From the NCBI GenBank assembly GCA_013200995.1, contig CP053688.1, forward strand, positions 1,736,001 to 1,800,000: 64,000 bases of DNA. Direction: 5' to 3'. Made by a program: the position numbers and the translations under genes. Origin of the DNA: Arthrobacter citreus. GTDB taxonomy: Bacteria > Bacillota > Bacilli > Bacillales > Bacillaceae_G. The notes under the pieces were generated by a model. The model worked only from the letters and a program-made list of their open reading frames with translations, made no database searches and was not told the origin of the DNA. This document shows, piece after piece, positions 51,321-59,838 of the stretch (the first letter of the stretch is position 1; the number at the start of each line of letters is the position of its first letter).

Positions 51321-52436
51321 TTATAGATTTCCTCGAAGTTCTTGCTCACGCTCGATTGACTCGAATAATGCTTTGAAGTTACCATCACCGAAACCTCTTG
51401 CACCTTTACGTTGAATGATTTCGATAAATAAAGTTGGACGGTCTACGATTGGACGAGTAAAGATTTGTAATAAATACCCTTCATCATCACGGTCAACTAA
51501 AATCTTTAATTCTCTTAATTTCGCGATATCTTCATCAATTGTTCCAACACGCTCTGCTAACATATCATAATACGTATCTGGTGTTTTTAAGAATTCTACA
51601 CCTAACGCTTTAAGTTTAGTAACAGTATCAACAATATCCTCAGTTAATAAAGCAATATGTTGAACACCTGGTCCATTGTTAAAGTCTAAATACTCTTGAA
51701 TTTGTGATTTCTTTTTACCTTCCGCAGGCTCATTAATTGGGAATTTAATTCTGCTACCATTTGTCATAACTTTTGACATTAATGCAGAATACTCAGTGCT
51801 AATATCATCATCATCAAAGTGGATCATTGACTGGAAGCCCATTACTTTTTCATAATAAGAAACCCACTCATCCATACTTTCAACATTTCCAACAACATGG
51901 TCAAGTGCCACTAAACCTGTTTCATTTACAGGAATTGTGAATGCACGATCTTTAAATCCTGGTAAGAAAGGACCATTGTAGTCGCCTTTTTCGATTAATG
52001 TGTGGATTGTATCGCCATATGTTCCGATTACAGCTTTTTTAACTGTACCGTGTTCATCACTAACTTCAGTTGGAGGTAAAATTTTAATCGCTCCACGGCT
52101 AACTGCACCTTGGTATGCTTTTTCAATATCATCTACTAATAAAGCGATATCTTTTACGCCATCGCCATGTTTTTTAATAAACTCAGCAATTTTAGTATCT
52201 TCTTTTAAAGATCCAGTAATTACTAAACGGATTGTTCCATTTTTTAATACGTAAGAAACTTTATCACGTACTTTTGTTTCTAAACCTGAGTAAGCTACTG
52301 GTGTAAATCCAAAAGTGTTTGCAAAGAAATACGCTGTTTGTTTCGCATTACCTACATATAATTCTAAATGATGTACATCTTGTACTGGAAAAACATCATA
52401 GCTAGTATTTGCTTGTTTTAATTCATCTTGTTTCAT
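51321..52436 (-). CDS. hppD: 4-Hydroxyphenylpyruvate dioxygenase
   Basis: 371 residues, two VOC domains. The iron ligands are visible as H180 (VALDHVVGNV), H260 (GVQHIALLTEDI) and E339 (FIEIIQRKGARGFG). Converts 4-hydroxyphenylpyruvate plus O2 to homogentisate, the committed step of tyrosine breakdown. Start ATG 52436 after AGGGGGAA. First gene of the operon hppD-flavin reductase-fahA-hmgA; the cre-like site lies about 60 bases upstream. Confidence 0.95.
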   Translation of the reverse strand: MKQDELKQANTSYDVFPVQDVHHLELYVGNAKQTAYFFANTFGFTPVAYSGLETKVRDKVSYVLKNGTIRLVITGSLKEDTKIAEFIKKHGDGVKDIALLVDDIEKAYQGAVSRGAIKILPPTEVSDEHGTVKKAVIGTYGDTIHTLIEKGDYNGPFLPGFKDRAFTIPVNETGLVALDHVVGNVESMDEWVSYYEKVMGFQSMIHFDDDDISTEYSALMSKVMTNGSRIKFPINEPAEGKKKSQIQEYLDFNNGPGVQHIALLTEDIVDTVTKLKALGVEFLKTPDTYYDMLAERVGTIDEDIAKLRELKILVDRDDEGYLLQIFTRPIVDRPTLFIEIIQRKGARGFGDGNFKALFESIEREQELRGNL

Positions 52437-52495
52437 TTTAATTTCCCCCTATAAATTACGATATTTGTAAAGAAAAAAACTATGTAAGAGCGCTA

Positions 52496-52509
52496 AGTAA
52501 ACGCTTACA
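52496..52509 (-). promoter_or_regulatory. CcpA cre-like site upstream of hppD
   Basis: Minus strand TGTAAGCGTTTACT, one mismatch from the cre core TGWAANCGNTNWCA. Its place before the first gene of the operon suggests carbon catabolite repression of tyrosine breakdown (inference). The rest of 52510-52766 is AT-rich, with no confident promoter. Confidence 0.7.
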
Positions 52510-52766
52510 AAACAAATAAACTACATAAAAAAAATTCTTAACAAGGATGACAATTCGCCAAGAAAATCATTTTAGAAATCTATGAGAAATACCTTAACGA
52601 ACACACAATCTTTACTACTATATTAATGGATCGACTGTTTTATGAATCGATTTCACATTTATATAGTAGTCTATAATTAATTATTTCTACACATCTTTTT
52701 AAATTCCTTCATTAAATTTATAATTAAATAAATTTTTTGTTGTTTCTAAATTTTTTAACTATAACT

Positions 52767-53087
52767 TTAATTCAGTTTGTTTTTTATTAGATGATTTCCG
52801 CCCCACGCACATAAAAGATCCAAAATAGGTTTCATTGATTTTCCGTATTCATTTAACTCATATTCTACTTTAGGTGGAATTTGATCATAAGCAATACGAT
52901 TAATCAGTCCATCCGCCTCTAATTCTCTTAATTGCTGCGTTAACATTTTCTGCGTTATTTTTGGCATTAATTTTCTTAATTCATTCGTTCTTTTCTTCCC
53001 AGTTTCTAAGTGACAAAGTATAATACATTTCCACTTACCACCTATTACTTCTATTGCTGCTTCAATCGGCATATTATATTCTTTCAT
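52767..53087 (-). CDS. HxlR family transcriptional regulator
   Basis: 106 residues of winged-helix HxlR type: PIEAAIEVIGGKWKCIILCH and LRKLMPKITQKMLTQQLREL, ELEADGLINRIAYDQIPPKV. B. subtilis members (HypR, YodB, CatR) sense aldehydes, quinones or disulfide stress through N-terminal Cys. Here a Cys occurs at residues 21 and 25 (KCIILCH). It is divergent from the flavodoxin-like reductase and is a probable regulator of that gene and of the ADH. SD TGGAGG. Confidence 0.88.
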   Translation of the reverse strand: MKEYNMPIEAAIEVIGGKWKCIILCHLETGKKRTNELRKLMPKITQKMLTQQLRELEADGLINRIAYDQIPPKVEYELNEYGKSMKPILDLLCAWGGNHLIKNKLN

Positions 53088-53348
53088 ACATCCTCCATAA
53101 TTTCTAATTACTATTTAATTATAATTTAAGTTATTTTATTCAACTTTTTTAGTTCAAATGAAAACTCTAAAACCCACAAATTAAATAGATAATATTACTT
53201 TAGTCCTATCACTTATTTGGCAGTCAATACTAAATTGTTCATAAAATATAGCATATAAATATTTTATAGTTCAAATTTTTATTAGTTTTAAAGAATTTAA
53301 ACCTAGTACGATTTGCTCGATTGACTTTTCATTTTATAGGCACTTTTT

Positions 53349-53397
53349 AGTACGTACTTTATTTTAAGTTTGTTATCATTCATAATAAAAATATTAT
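53349..53397 (+). promoter_or_regulatory. Promoter and palindrome of the reductase-ADH unit
   Basis: AGTACGTACT, a perfect 10-bp palindrome at 53349-53358, then TTGTTA (53370-53375), 16-base spacer and TATTAT (53392-53397), 26 bases before the ATG. A candidate HxlR operator. Confidence 0.55.
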
Positions 53398-53423
53398 TTT
53401 TGTATAAAAAGGAGTGTGTCAGT

Positions 53424-53960
53424 ATGTTTATCATTCATGGAAGTTCAAGAGAAAATGGAAATACAGAGCAACTTACAAATCTAATGACAAAAAATATGAA
53501 CAAGACGGAAGTACATTTACGTCATAAAAATATTATGGCAATTAACGACCAAAGACATGAGCCATCTGGATTCCAAACAATTGATGACGATTATGAGGAA
53601 ATCATAAAAGAAATGCTAGAGCATGATACGATTATTTTTTCAACACCATTATATTGGTATGGTATGAGCGGATACATGAAAAACTTCATCGATCGTTGGT
53701 CTCAAAGTCTTCGTAATAAAGATCTACATTTCAGTGAAAAAATTAAAAATAAAAAAATGTATGTTGTCATTGTTGGTGGAGATCAGCCGAAAATAAAGGC
53801 GTTACCATTGATTTTACAATTTAAACATATCTTTGAATTTGTTGGAGCAACTTTTGAAGGATATATTATTGGCGAAGGAAATTCACCAGGAGCAATTTTA
53901 GAAGATGATTTAGCAATTCAACAAGCGGAATTATTAAATAGTACATTAAAAAATAAGTAA
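53424..53960 (+). CDS. Flavodoxin-like NAD(P)H oxidoreductase
   Basis: 178 residues. FMN-binding P-loop-like start IIHGSSRENGNTEQL, then FSTPLYWYGMSGYMKNFIDR, typical of the NAD(P)H-dependent FMN reductases that reduce quinones or azo compounds. Start ATG 53424 after AAGGAG, 18 codons inside a longer frame. First of two genes; the ADH follows 23 bases on. Confidence 0.85.
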   Translation: MFIIHGSSRENGNTEQLTNLMTKNMNKTEVHLRHKNIMAINDQRHEPSGFQTIDDDYEEIIKEMLEHDTIIFSTPLYWYGMSGYMKNFIDRWSQSLRNKDLHFSEKIKNKKMYVVIVGGDQPKIKALPLILQFKHIFEFVGATFEGYIIGEGNSPGAILEDDLAIQQAELLNSTLKNK

Positions 53961-53983
53961 TTAGCATTAGAAGGAGTAAGGCA

Positions 53984-55141
53984 TTGATTCCATTTTTACA
54001 ACATAACCCAACTAAATTATGGTTTGGGAAAAATCAAATTGAACAACTAGCAAATGAAGTACGAGATTATAATCGTATACTTGTCGTTTATGGTGGCGGA
54101 AGTATTAAAAGTAATGGTGTATACGATGATGTAATAAACCAACTAAGTAATAAAACAATTTTTGAACTTTCTGGTGTTGAACCTAATCCGAGACTTACAA
54201 CAGTCGAAAAAGGTATTCAAATTTGTCGAGATGAAAAAATTGATTTTATTTTAGCTATGGGTGGCGGAAGTGTTATTGATTGTGTTAAAGCGATTGCAAT
54301 TGGCGTTCCATATGAAGGGAATGTTTGGGATATCATTACAAGAAAGTCCCAACCAACTAGTGCAACTCCTTTTGGGACTGTTTTAACATTAGCTGCAACT
54401 GGTTCGGAAATGAACTGTACATCAGTAATTTCTAATATGGAAGTAAATGAAAAAAGAGGATGGAGTAACCCGTTAGTTTTTCCTAAATTTTCAATTTTAG
54501 ATCCTACTTATACATTCTCTGTGCCTTTGGACCAAACAATCTATGGCATTGTTGATATTATGTCGCATGCATTAGAGCAATATTTCCACCGTGTCAGTAA
54601 TACACCAATGATTGATCGTTTTATTGAAAGTTTATTAATCACAGTGATTGAAGCTGGCACTAACCTTGTAAATGATTTAGAAAACTATGATTTACGTGAA
54701 ACGATTATGTATGCTGGTACAACAGCCTTCAATGATACTTTATTAAATGGTACGGATGGTGGCGACTGGGCTTCTCATCAAATCGAGCATGCAGTATCTG
54801 CCATTTACGACATTCCTCACGGAGGAGGATTAGCAATCATTTTCCCTAATTGGTTAAGTCACTGTCTAGACTACGATCCGAGCAGAATTAAAATGCTTGC
54901 TACAAATGTTCTTGGAATTTCTCAAGAAGGTAAGACAACAGAACAAATTGCAAAAGAAGGAATCCAAGCTCTAAGAAGTTTTTGGAATTCAATCGGTGCT
55001 CCAAGCCGTTTAGCAGATTATCAAATTGATGATTCTCGGTTAGATGAACTAGTCGAAAAATCATTTGTAAAACCAGTAGTTGGCGGCTACAAAATTTTAG
55101 ATAAGGAAAGTGCTAGAGATATTTTAGTACGATCTCTTTAA
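53984..55141 (+). CDS. Iron-containing alcohol dehydrogenase (YugJ/BDH-like)
   Basis: 385-residue group III ADH: NAD motif AMGGGSVIDCVKAIA (near residue 93), ATGSEMNCTSVISN, metal-binding HALEQYFH (about 194) and IPHGGGLAIIFPNW (about 271-284). Reduces short-chain aldehydes with NADPH. TTG start after AAGGAG. With the reductase upstream and an HxlR regulator alongside, a role in detoxifying aldehydes or quinones is likely (inference). Confidence 0.9.
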   Translation: MIPFLQHNPTKLWFGKNQIEQLANEVRDYNRILVVYGGGSIKSNGVYDDVINQLSNKTIFELSGVEPNPRLTTVEKGIQICRDEKIDFILAMGGGSVIDCVKAIAIGVPYEGNVWDIITRKSQPTSATPFGTVLTLAATGSEMNCTSVISNMEVNEKRGWSNPLVFPKFSILDPTYTFSVPLDQTIYGIVDIMSHALEQYFHRVSNTPMIDRFIESLLITVIEAGTNLVNDLENYDLRETIMYAGTTAFNDTLLNGTDGGDWASHQIEHAVSAIYDIPHGGGLAIIFPNWLSHCLDYDPSRIKMLATNVLGISQEGKTTEQIAKEGIQALRSFWNSIGAPSRLADYQIDDSRLDELVEKSFVKPVVGGYKILDKESARDILVRSL

Positions 55142-55146
55142 TGATG

Positions 55147-55180
55147 AAAAGAACCTTGCATTAAGCGAGGTTCTTTTTTG
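55147..55180 (+). terminator. Terminator after the ADH gene
   Basis: AAGAACCTTGC (55149-55159) pairs with GCGAGGTTCTT (55165-55175), one G-U, then TTTT. Confidence 0.85.
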
Positions 55181-55268
55181 TATTTGGGTGTTATTTGATC
55201 CATTTTGTTGAGAAACATTACCCTTTTGGTTCGATTTAATAACTTTTTTGACTGATTTCAGCTTGTTT

Positions 55269-55386
55269 TATATTAATACGAGGTTTATTTGCAGTTATAT
55301 TTTTTTTATTTGCAGCTTCACAGAACTAATTTGCACTCTATTTAATTTTATTTGCAAATTCACTGACCTTATTTACACTTCTCTAA
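55269..55386 (-). repeat. Five to six degenerate units at exact 21-bp spacing (locus C)
   Basis: Minus-strand motif TGCAAATAAA. Cores (plus strand TGC or TAC) at 55290, 55311, 55332, 55353 and 55374 are 21 bases apart, with a weaker one at 55269. The core matches locus A (CTGCAAWTAAA) in the opposite orientation. Lies between the ADH terminator and the convergent PfkB gene. The plus frame reads as heptads (FICSFTE, LICTLFN, FICKFTD), which I take as a by-product. Confidence 0.8.
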
Positions 55387-55430
55387 ATTCAGTTCCAGTC
55401 TCACTTACTTTTTTTATATCCACATTTAAA

Positions 55431-55463
55431 TCAAAAAAAAAGAACCCAACAAAAGGTTCTCAT
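55431..55463 (-). terminator. Terminator of the PfkB kinase gene
   Basis: Minus strand AGAACC/GGTTCT over a short loop, then nine T. Confidence 0.85.
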
Positions 55464-56417
55464 CTAAAATTGCATTTCTACCCAATTTATTTCATTAATA
55501 TGATGTTCAACAACATTACAACACATATTTGGATTAATCGTATCTACATGTGAAATTGTAATTGTAGACATTGAAACAGAATATTTAACTGTATCGACAA
55601 TACTCATGTTATTCATATAGCCATATCCAATACCTGCAACTAATGCATCACCCGCTCCTGTTACATTAACAACAGATACTCCATCTGCTTGAATAATTCC
55701 TTCTTCTATTCCATTATTATAATAAATTCCTTCTGAATCTAAACTAATGAAAACATTTGTTACACCTAGTTCTCTAAAATATCTACCAGCTTTTCTTACA
55801 TCTTCCACTGAGGTAATTTCAAATCCAGCCAATACTTCAGCTTCATGGCGATTTGGTTTAATCGTATGAAAATATTGGATATAATCTTTAATTTTTGAAG
55901 CTTTTGAGGCAGAAACGGGATCTAAAATAAATTTAGTTTCATTATGGAAATTTGTTAATAAATAAGCTAAAGTACTTGGGTTATCTGCATCTACTACCAT
56001 ATATTCAGCATTTCGAATAACTTCTTCTTTAGTGTCGATAAACTCTTTTGTAAAATTGTTTGTAATATCTAAATCTACTACTGCAGAGACCATTTCTCCG
56101 CTTTCATTTAAAATGGCTAAATATGTTGGGGTAGATTCACCTTTAATAATTAATGTATCTTCCATATCGATGTTCATATTTTTTGCATGATTTAACATGT
56201 TCATACCATTTATGTCATCGCCTATTACTGATATAAATTTTGTATTTAAATTGACCTTTGCCATATTTTCTGCAATATTACGGCAAACACCACCAAATGA
56301 TACTTTTACACTCCCCGGGTTTGAGTCATAGGGGCGATAGTTTTTTTTCGTAAAACCAATAATATCGCATATGGAAACACCAAATACTAATATATATGGG
56401 TTAGAAGGAATTGTCAT
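55464..56417 (-). CDS. PfkB family sugar/nucleoside kinase (pseudouridine kinase-like)
   Basis: 317 residues of ribokinase fold: N-terminal GVCRNIAENMAKVN (glycine-rich, substrate side), FILDPVSASKASKI, and the ATP/anion-hole catalytic motif VNVTGAGDALVAGIGYGY. The DPVSASK block and NxGG-type start recall pseudouridine kinase (PsuK), but no psuG or nucleoside genes adjoin, so ribose or another sugar is equally possible. SD AAAAGGA. Confidence 0.78.
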   Translation of the reverse strand: MTIPSNPYILVFGVSICDIIGFTKKNYRPYDSNPGSVKVSFGGVCRNIAENMAKVNLNTKFISVIGDDINGMNMLNHAKNMNIDMEDTLIIKGESTPTYLAILNESGEMVSAVVDLDITNNFTKEFIDTKEEVIRNAEYMVVDADNPSTLAYLLTNFHNETKFILDPVSASKASKIKDYIQYFHTIKPNRHEAEVLAGFEITSVEDVRKAGRYFRELGVTNVFISLDSEGIYYNNGIEEGIIQADGVSVVNVTGAGDALVAGIGYGYMNNMSIVDTVKYSVSMSTITISHVDTINPNMCCNVVEHHINEINWVEMQF

Positions 56418-56590
56418 GATGTCAGTCCTTTTCAGTTAAAGTTGAATTAAATAATTATACTCATTCCTAATTATATCAGTATAATAAATTTTATAAAGTA
56501 TTTTTTTGAACTTCTTTCACAATTACTTTTTATCTTATTATTGACTAAAAATCATTTTCGGTTTAATATTTATTCTTACGTGTAAATTTA

Positions 56591-56626
56591 CGTGGTTCGA
56601 AAACCTCCCACGGAAAAAAACTAAGG
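56591..56626 (+). promoter_or_regulatory. preQ1-I riboswitch
   Basis: P1 stem GTGG/CCAC around TTCG-type loop and the AAAACCTC stretch, then A-rich tail ending AAAAAACTAAGGAG. The tail contains the SD AAGGAG of queT, so preQ1 binding would hide the SD: translational control. Core elements match the preQ1-I consensus. Confidence 0.85.
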
Positions 56627-56635
56627 AGAAACAAA

Positions 56636-57121
56636 ATGAAGTTAAAGACAATTACCGTTAATGGAGTATTTGCTGCACTGTATATTGCAGTTACATACTT
56701 TATTCAGCCATTCGGGTTTACGAATATTCAATTTCGTGTATCTGAAATGTTCAATCATTTAGTCGTTTTTAATAAAAAGTACATTTATGGGGTAGTTTTA
56801 GGCGTTATTTTAGCAAATTTTTTCTTTTCCCCTATGCCCCTATATGATTTAACTTTTGGTGTTGGCCAATCAATTATTTCTTTATTAATTACGATTGCAA
56901 CAGCAAAATTTATTAAAGGTATTATTCCAAGAATGATTATTAATACGATTGTATTTACAGTAACTATGTTCATAATTGCATTCGAATTGAAGTTAGCACT
57001 TGGATTCCCGTTCCCAATGACTTATTTAACAACAGCAATTGGTGAATTTGTAGTGATGGTAATTGGTATACCAATTATGTACTATTTAAATAAACGAATT
57101 AAATTTGAACGTTTAATTTAA
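56636..57121 (+). CDS. queT: QueT-type queuosine precursor transporter
   Basis: 161 residues, about five membrane helices; the conserved block IQFRVSEMFNHLVVFNKKY and GVILANFFFSPMPLYDLTFG are typical of QueT (ECF S-component). Takes up preQ1/preQ0 or queuine. Directly behind a preQ1 riboswitch whose tail is its SD. Single gene with bidirectional terminator. Confidence 0.93.
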   Translation: MKLKTITVNGVFAALYIAVTYFIQPFGFTNIQFRVSEMFNHLVVFNKKYIYGVVLGVILANFFFSPMPLYDLTFGVGQSIISLLITIATAKFIKGIIPRMIINTIVFTVTMFIIAFELKLALGFPFPMTYLTTAIGEFVVMVIGIPIMYYLNKRIKFERLI

Positions 57122-57163
57122 GAAAAAAAGAGTTGTTTCCTTTTTGGAATCAACTCTTTTTCT
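57122..57163. terminator. Bidirectional terminator queT / VOC
   Basis: AAAAGAGTTGTTTCC pairs with GGAATCAACTCTTTT over TTTTT (one G-U). Confidence 0.88.
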
Positions 57164-57173
57164 ATATTATGTA

Positions 57174-57551
57174 TTATTTGTCTTCTCTTAATAAATAATC
57201 ATTACCATCTTGATCGTAGAAATTAAACATTGAACCGTATGGCATTTTCATTAGATCATCAACTTTTACTCCGTTTTGTTTCATTTTTTCATAAGCAGCA
57301 TCAATATCCGTTGTACTAAAAAGAACAGATGGATGAGATATTTTATCTGGTTTAAATTGTTCCATTGAAGATTTAGAGTAAAGAACTAGTGTAGTAAATT
57401 CACTTTCACTTGGACCTACTTCAATCCATTTTGCATCTGGCCCCATTGGCATTTCAATTTTTAGAACAAATCCCATTTTATTAATCCAAAAATCTTTTGC
57501 TTGCTCTTGATCTTCTACATAAACAGTAACTTTACCGATTTTATTAATCAT
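57174..57551 (-). CDS. VOC family protein (glyoxalase/bleomycin resistance fold)
   Basis: 125 residues: KIGKVTVYVEDQEQAKDFWI, FVLKIEMPMGPDAKWIEVGP, and the C-terminal MPYGSMFNFYDQDGNDYLLR. One VOC module with the metal-binding His/Glu set incomplete, so the activity is uncertain. AAAGGAG before ATG 57551; the longer upstream frame lacks an SD. Monocistronic. Confidence 0.82.
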   Translation of the reverse strand: MINKIGKVTVYVEDQEQAKDFWINKMGFVLKIEMPMGPDAKWIEVGPSESEFTTLVLYSKSSMEQFKPDKISHPSVLFSTTDIDAAYEKMKQNGVKVDDLMKMPYGSMFNFYDQDGNDYLLREDK

Positions 57552-57687
57552 TATAACATCTCCTTTACTGGATAATTTTACTACCAAATTAATTTTAGCA
57601 AACACAAATGCATAAAACAAACTGATTTCGCACTATTTAATTTGAATTGAATAAATCTTAATGAATAATAATTTTTGCTAATTAACG

Positions 57688-57724
57688 AATAAAAAGGATA
57701 GTTAGATTTTCTAACTATCCTCAA
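57688..57724 (-). terminator. Terminator of mutL
   Basis: Minus strand AGGATAGTTAG pairs perfectly with CTAACTATCCT, then TTTTTATT. Confidence 0.88.
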
Positions 57725-57791
57725 GTATTTCAAGATATAAGTCTATTCATGTTTCACACTTTAATAGACGACCCGTTCATTTACCAACATC

Positions 57792-59729
57792 TTACATTAC
57801 ACGTTTAAACATTTTTTCAAGCTCATACGAACTAAAATGGATGACGATTGGACGACCATGTGGACATGTAAATGGATTGCTTGATTTTCTTAACGATTCT
57901 AATAAACTAAAAATTTCATCGTTTGTGATATAGTGATTTGCTTTTATTGAAGCTTTACAGCTCATCATGATGGCTTTTTCTTCACGTAGTTTTTTTATGT
58001 TAATTGTTCCACGTTTTAATAATTCTTGAATCATTTCATCGATTAAAGTATCTTCTTGTCCTTCTGGAAACCAATTTGGATGCTCGCGAATGACATAACT
58101 ATTTGAACCGAATTTCTCGATAAACAGTCCAACTTCCATTAGTTCATCATGGTATTGGTCTAATAAAATAGCTTGCTCTGGCGAGACATCAAATGTAATT
58201 GGAATTAATAAAGTTTGTAGTTCTGATGCAACCTCACCTATTTTTTCTTTAAAATATTCATAGTAAACACGCTCTTGTGCAGCATGCTGGTCGATTAAAT
58301 ATAAGCCTTTTTCATTTTGAGCAATAATATAAGTACCATGCATTTGTCCAATTGGATATAAAGGAGGTAATTGGTCAATATTTTGCTCATCATATACTTC
58401 TTCTTTAACGATTACAGTTTCTTCTAATTTTGATTTATCTTCTTGATTCACTAAATTCGAATAATTTTCGTTTTTATTAACGATTTGTTTTTCAAAATAA
58501 AGACTCTCGTAATCGATCGGTGTTGATGAATCAATTTCTTCGGTTGACTCGAATTCAATTGAACTTTCTTCTATCGTTGTTTCGTTAGTTTCATTGGATC
58601 GATTTGAATTAAAACGCTCCTGAAGAGAAAATGGTAATTTCTTTTCTACGTCTTCTTTTATCGAAGAATGTTCAAATGAAAATGTAGATTGTTCACTATA
58701 TATTTTTTCCTTTGTTGCTGTTGGCTTTATTTCTGGTATTAGAGAACGTCCTCTAAAAACTTTTTTAATACTTTCACTAATTAATGTAAATAGTTGATCT
58801 TCTTTACTGAAACGAACTTCTTGTTTTGTAGGATGTACGTTTACATCTACTAATTGTGGGTCCATTTTAATAAATAGCGCTACGATTGGAAAACGACCAA
58901 TTGGAAGTAATGTATGGTATCCTTCGCTTATTGCTTTATTTACTCCGTAATGTTTAACATATCTTCCATTTACATAAAGTGAAATATAATTTCTAGTTGC
59001 TCTTGTATATTCGGGCATTGATAAATAGCCTTCAACCTGAAAGTCTAGTGATTCACCTTTAAAATGCACCATATTTTTAGCAATCTGTAGGCCGTATAAT
59101 GAAGCAAGAATTTGTCTTGCGTCACCATTTCCATTGCTTCGGAACATTAGTTTATCATTATGTTTCAAATCAAATGCGATCTTAGGATTTGCTAATGCTA
59201 ATCGATAGACGACGTCCGTCACATTGCTTAACTCCGTTTGAACAGTTCTCATATATTTTAATCTAGCTGGTGTATTAAAAAACAGATTTGAAACTTCTAT
59301 ACTAGTCCCTTGTGATTTGGCAATTTCTTTTTGAGATTGCAAAACGCCACCCTTTAAGATTGTTTCAATTCCGGGTCCATCTACGGTTGATGTTTTCACG
59401 GTAACATAACTAACAGATGCGATACTCGGCAATGCTTCACCACGGAAGCCTAATGTACGGATTCGAAATAAGTCATTTTCATCTTTTATTTTACTCGTTG
59501 CATGACGCTCAAAAGCAAGAATACTATCTTCCTTTGTCATCCCCTCACCATTATCGCTTACAAAAATTCGTGAGAGTCCACCGTCGTTAATTTCAACTGT
59601 AATACGTGTACTAGTAGCATCAATTGCATTCTCGAGCAATTCCTTAACAACTGATGCAGGACGTTCTACAACCTCACCTGCCGCTATTTGATTGGCTAAG
59701 ATCTCATCTAACTTCTGTATCTTTGACAT
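57792..59729 (-). CDS. mutL: DNA mismatch repair protein MutL
   Basis: 645 residues. N-terminal GHKL ATPase: [48 protein letters not shown]. The middle (about 340-440) is acidic and disordered. The C-terminal dimerisation/endonuclease domain carries [14 protein letters not shown] and [12 protein letters not shown], the nicking site. Acts with MutS and the processivity clamp. Start ATG 59729 with SD GAGGAGG. A terminator and a possible promoter separate it from mutS. Confidence 0.97.
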   Translation of the reverse strand: MSKIQKLDEILANQIAAGEVVERPASVVKELLENAIDATSTRITVEINDGGLSRIFVSDNGEGMTKEDSILAFERHATSKIKDENDLFRIRTLGFRGEALPSIASVSYVTVKTSTVDGPGIETILKGGVLQSQKEIAKSQGTSIEVSNLFFNTPARLKYMRTVQTELSNVTDVVYRLALANPKIAFDLKHNDKLMFRSNGNGDARQILASLYGLQIAKNMVHFKGESLDFQVEGYLSMPEYTRATRNYISLYVNGRYVKHYGVNKAISEGYHTLLPIGRFPIVALFIKMDPQLVDVNVHPTKQEVRFSKEDQLFTLISESIKKVFRGRSLIPEIKPTATKEKIYSEQSTFSFEHSSIKEDVEKKLPFSLQERFNSNRSNETNETTIEESSIEFESTEEIDSSTPIDYESLYFEKQIVNKNENYSNLVNQEDKSKLEETVIVKEEVYDEQNIDQLPPLYPIGQMHGTYIIAQNEKGLYLIDQHAAQERVYYEYFKEKIGEVASELQTLLIPITFDVSPEQAILLDQYHDELMEVGLFIEKFGSNSYVIREHPNWFPEGQEDTLIDEMIQELLKRGTINIKKLREEKAIMMSCKASIKANHYITNDEIFSLLESLRKSSNPFTCPHGRPIVIHFSSYELEKMFKRVM

Positions 59730-59811
59730 TAGTGAACCTCCTCTCTAATTAAATAAACTATACAATAAAAGGTATAGTACATTTAGCTATTTTCATAATT
59801 TTAACTATTAA

Positions 59812-59838
59812 TAAAAAGAAAGGCCAATTGGCCTTCTT
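59812..59838 (-). terminator. Terminator-like hairpin between mutS and mutL
   Basis: Minus strand AAGAAGGCCAATTGGCCTTTCTT, with arms GAAGGCCAA and TTGGCCTTTC, then TTTTATTAATAG. A separate perfect inverted repeat ACTATAC/GTATAGT lies at 59758-59779 before mutL. Confidence 0.75.

Noticed and set aside
55248..55553. 101-residue frame on the plus strand across locus C
   Set aside because: Phe/Cys heptads are the reading of the 21-bp array; no SD and it overlaps the end of the PfkB gene.
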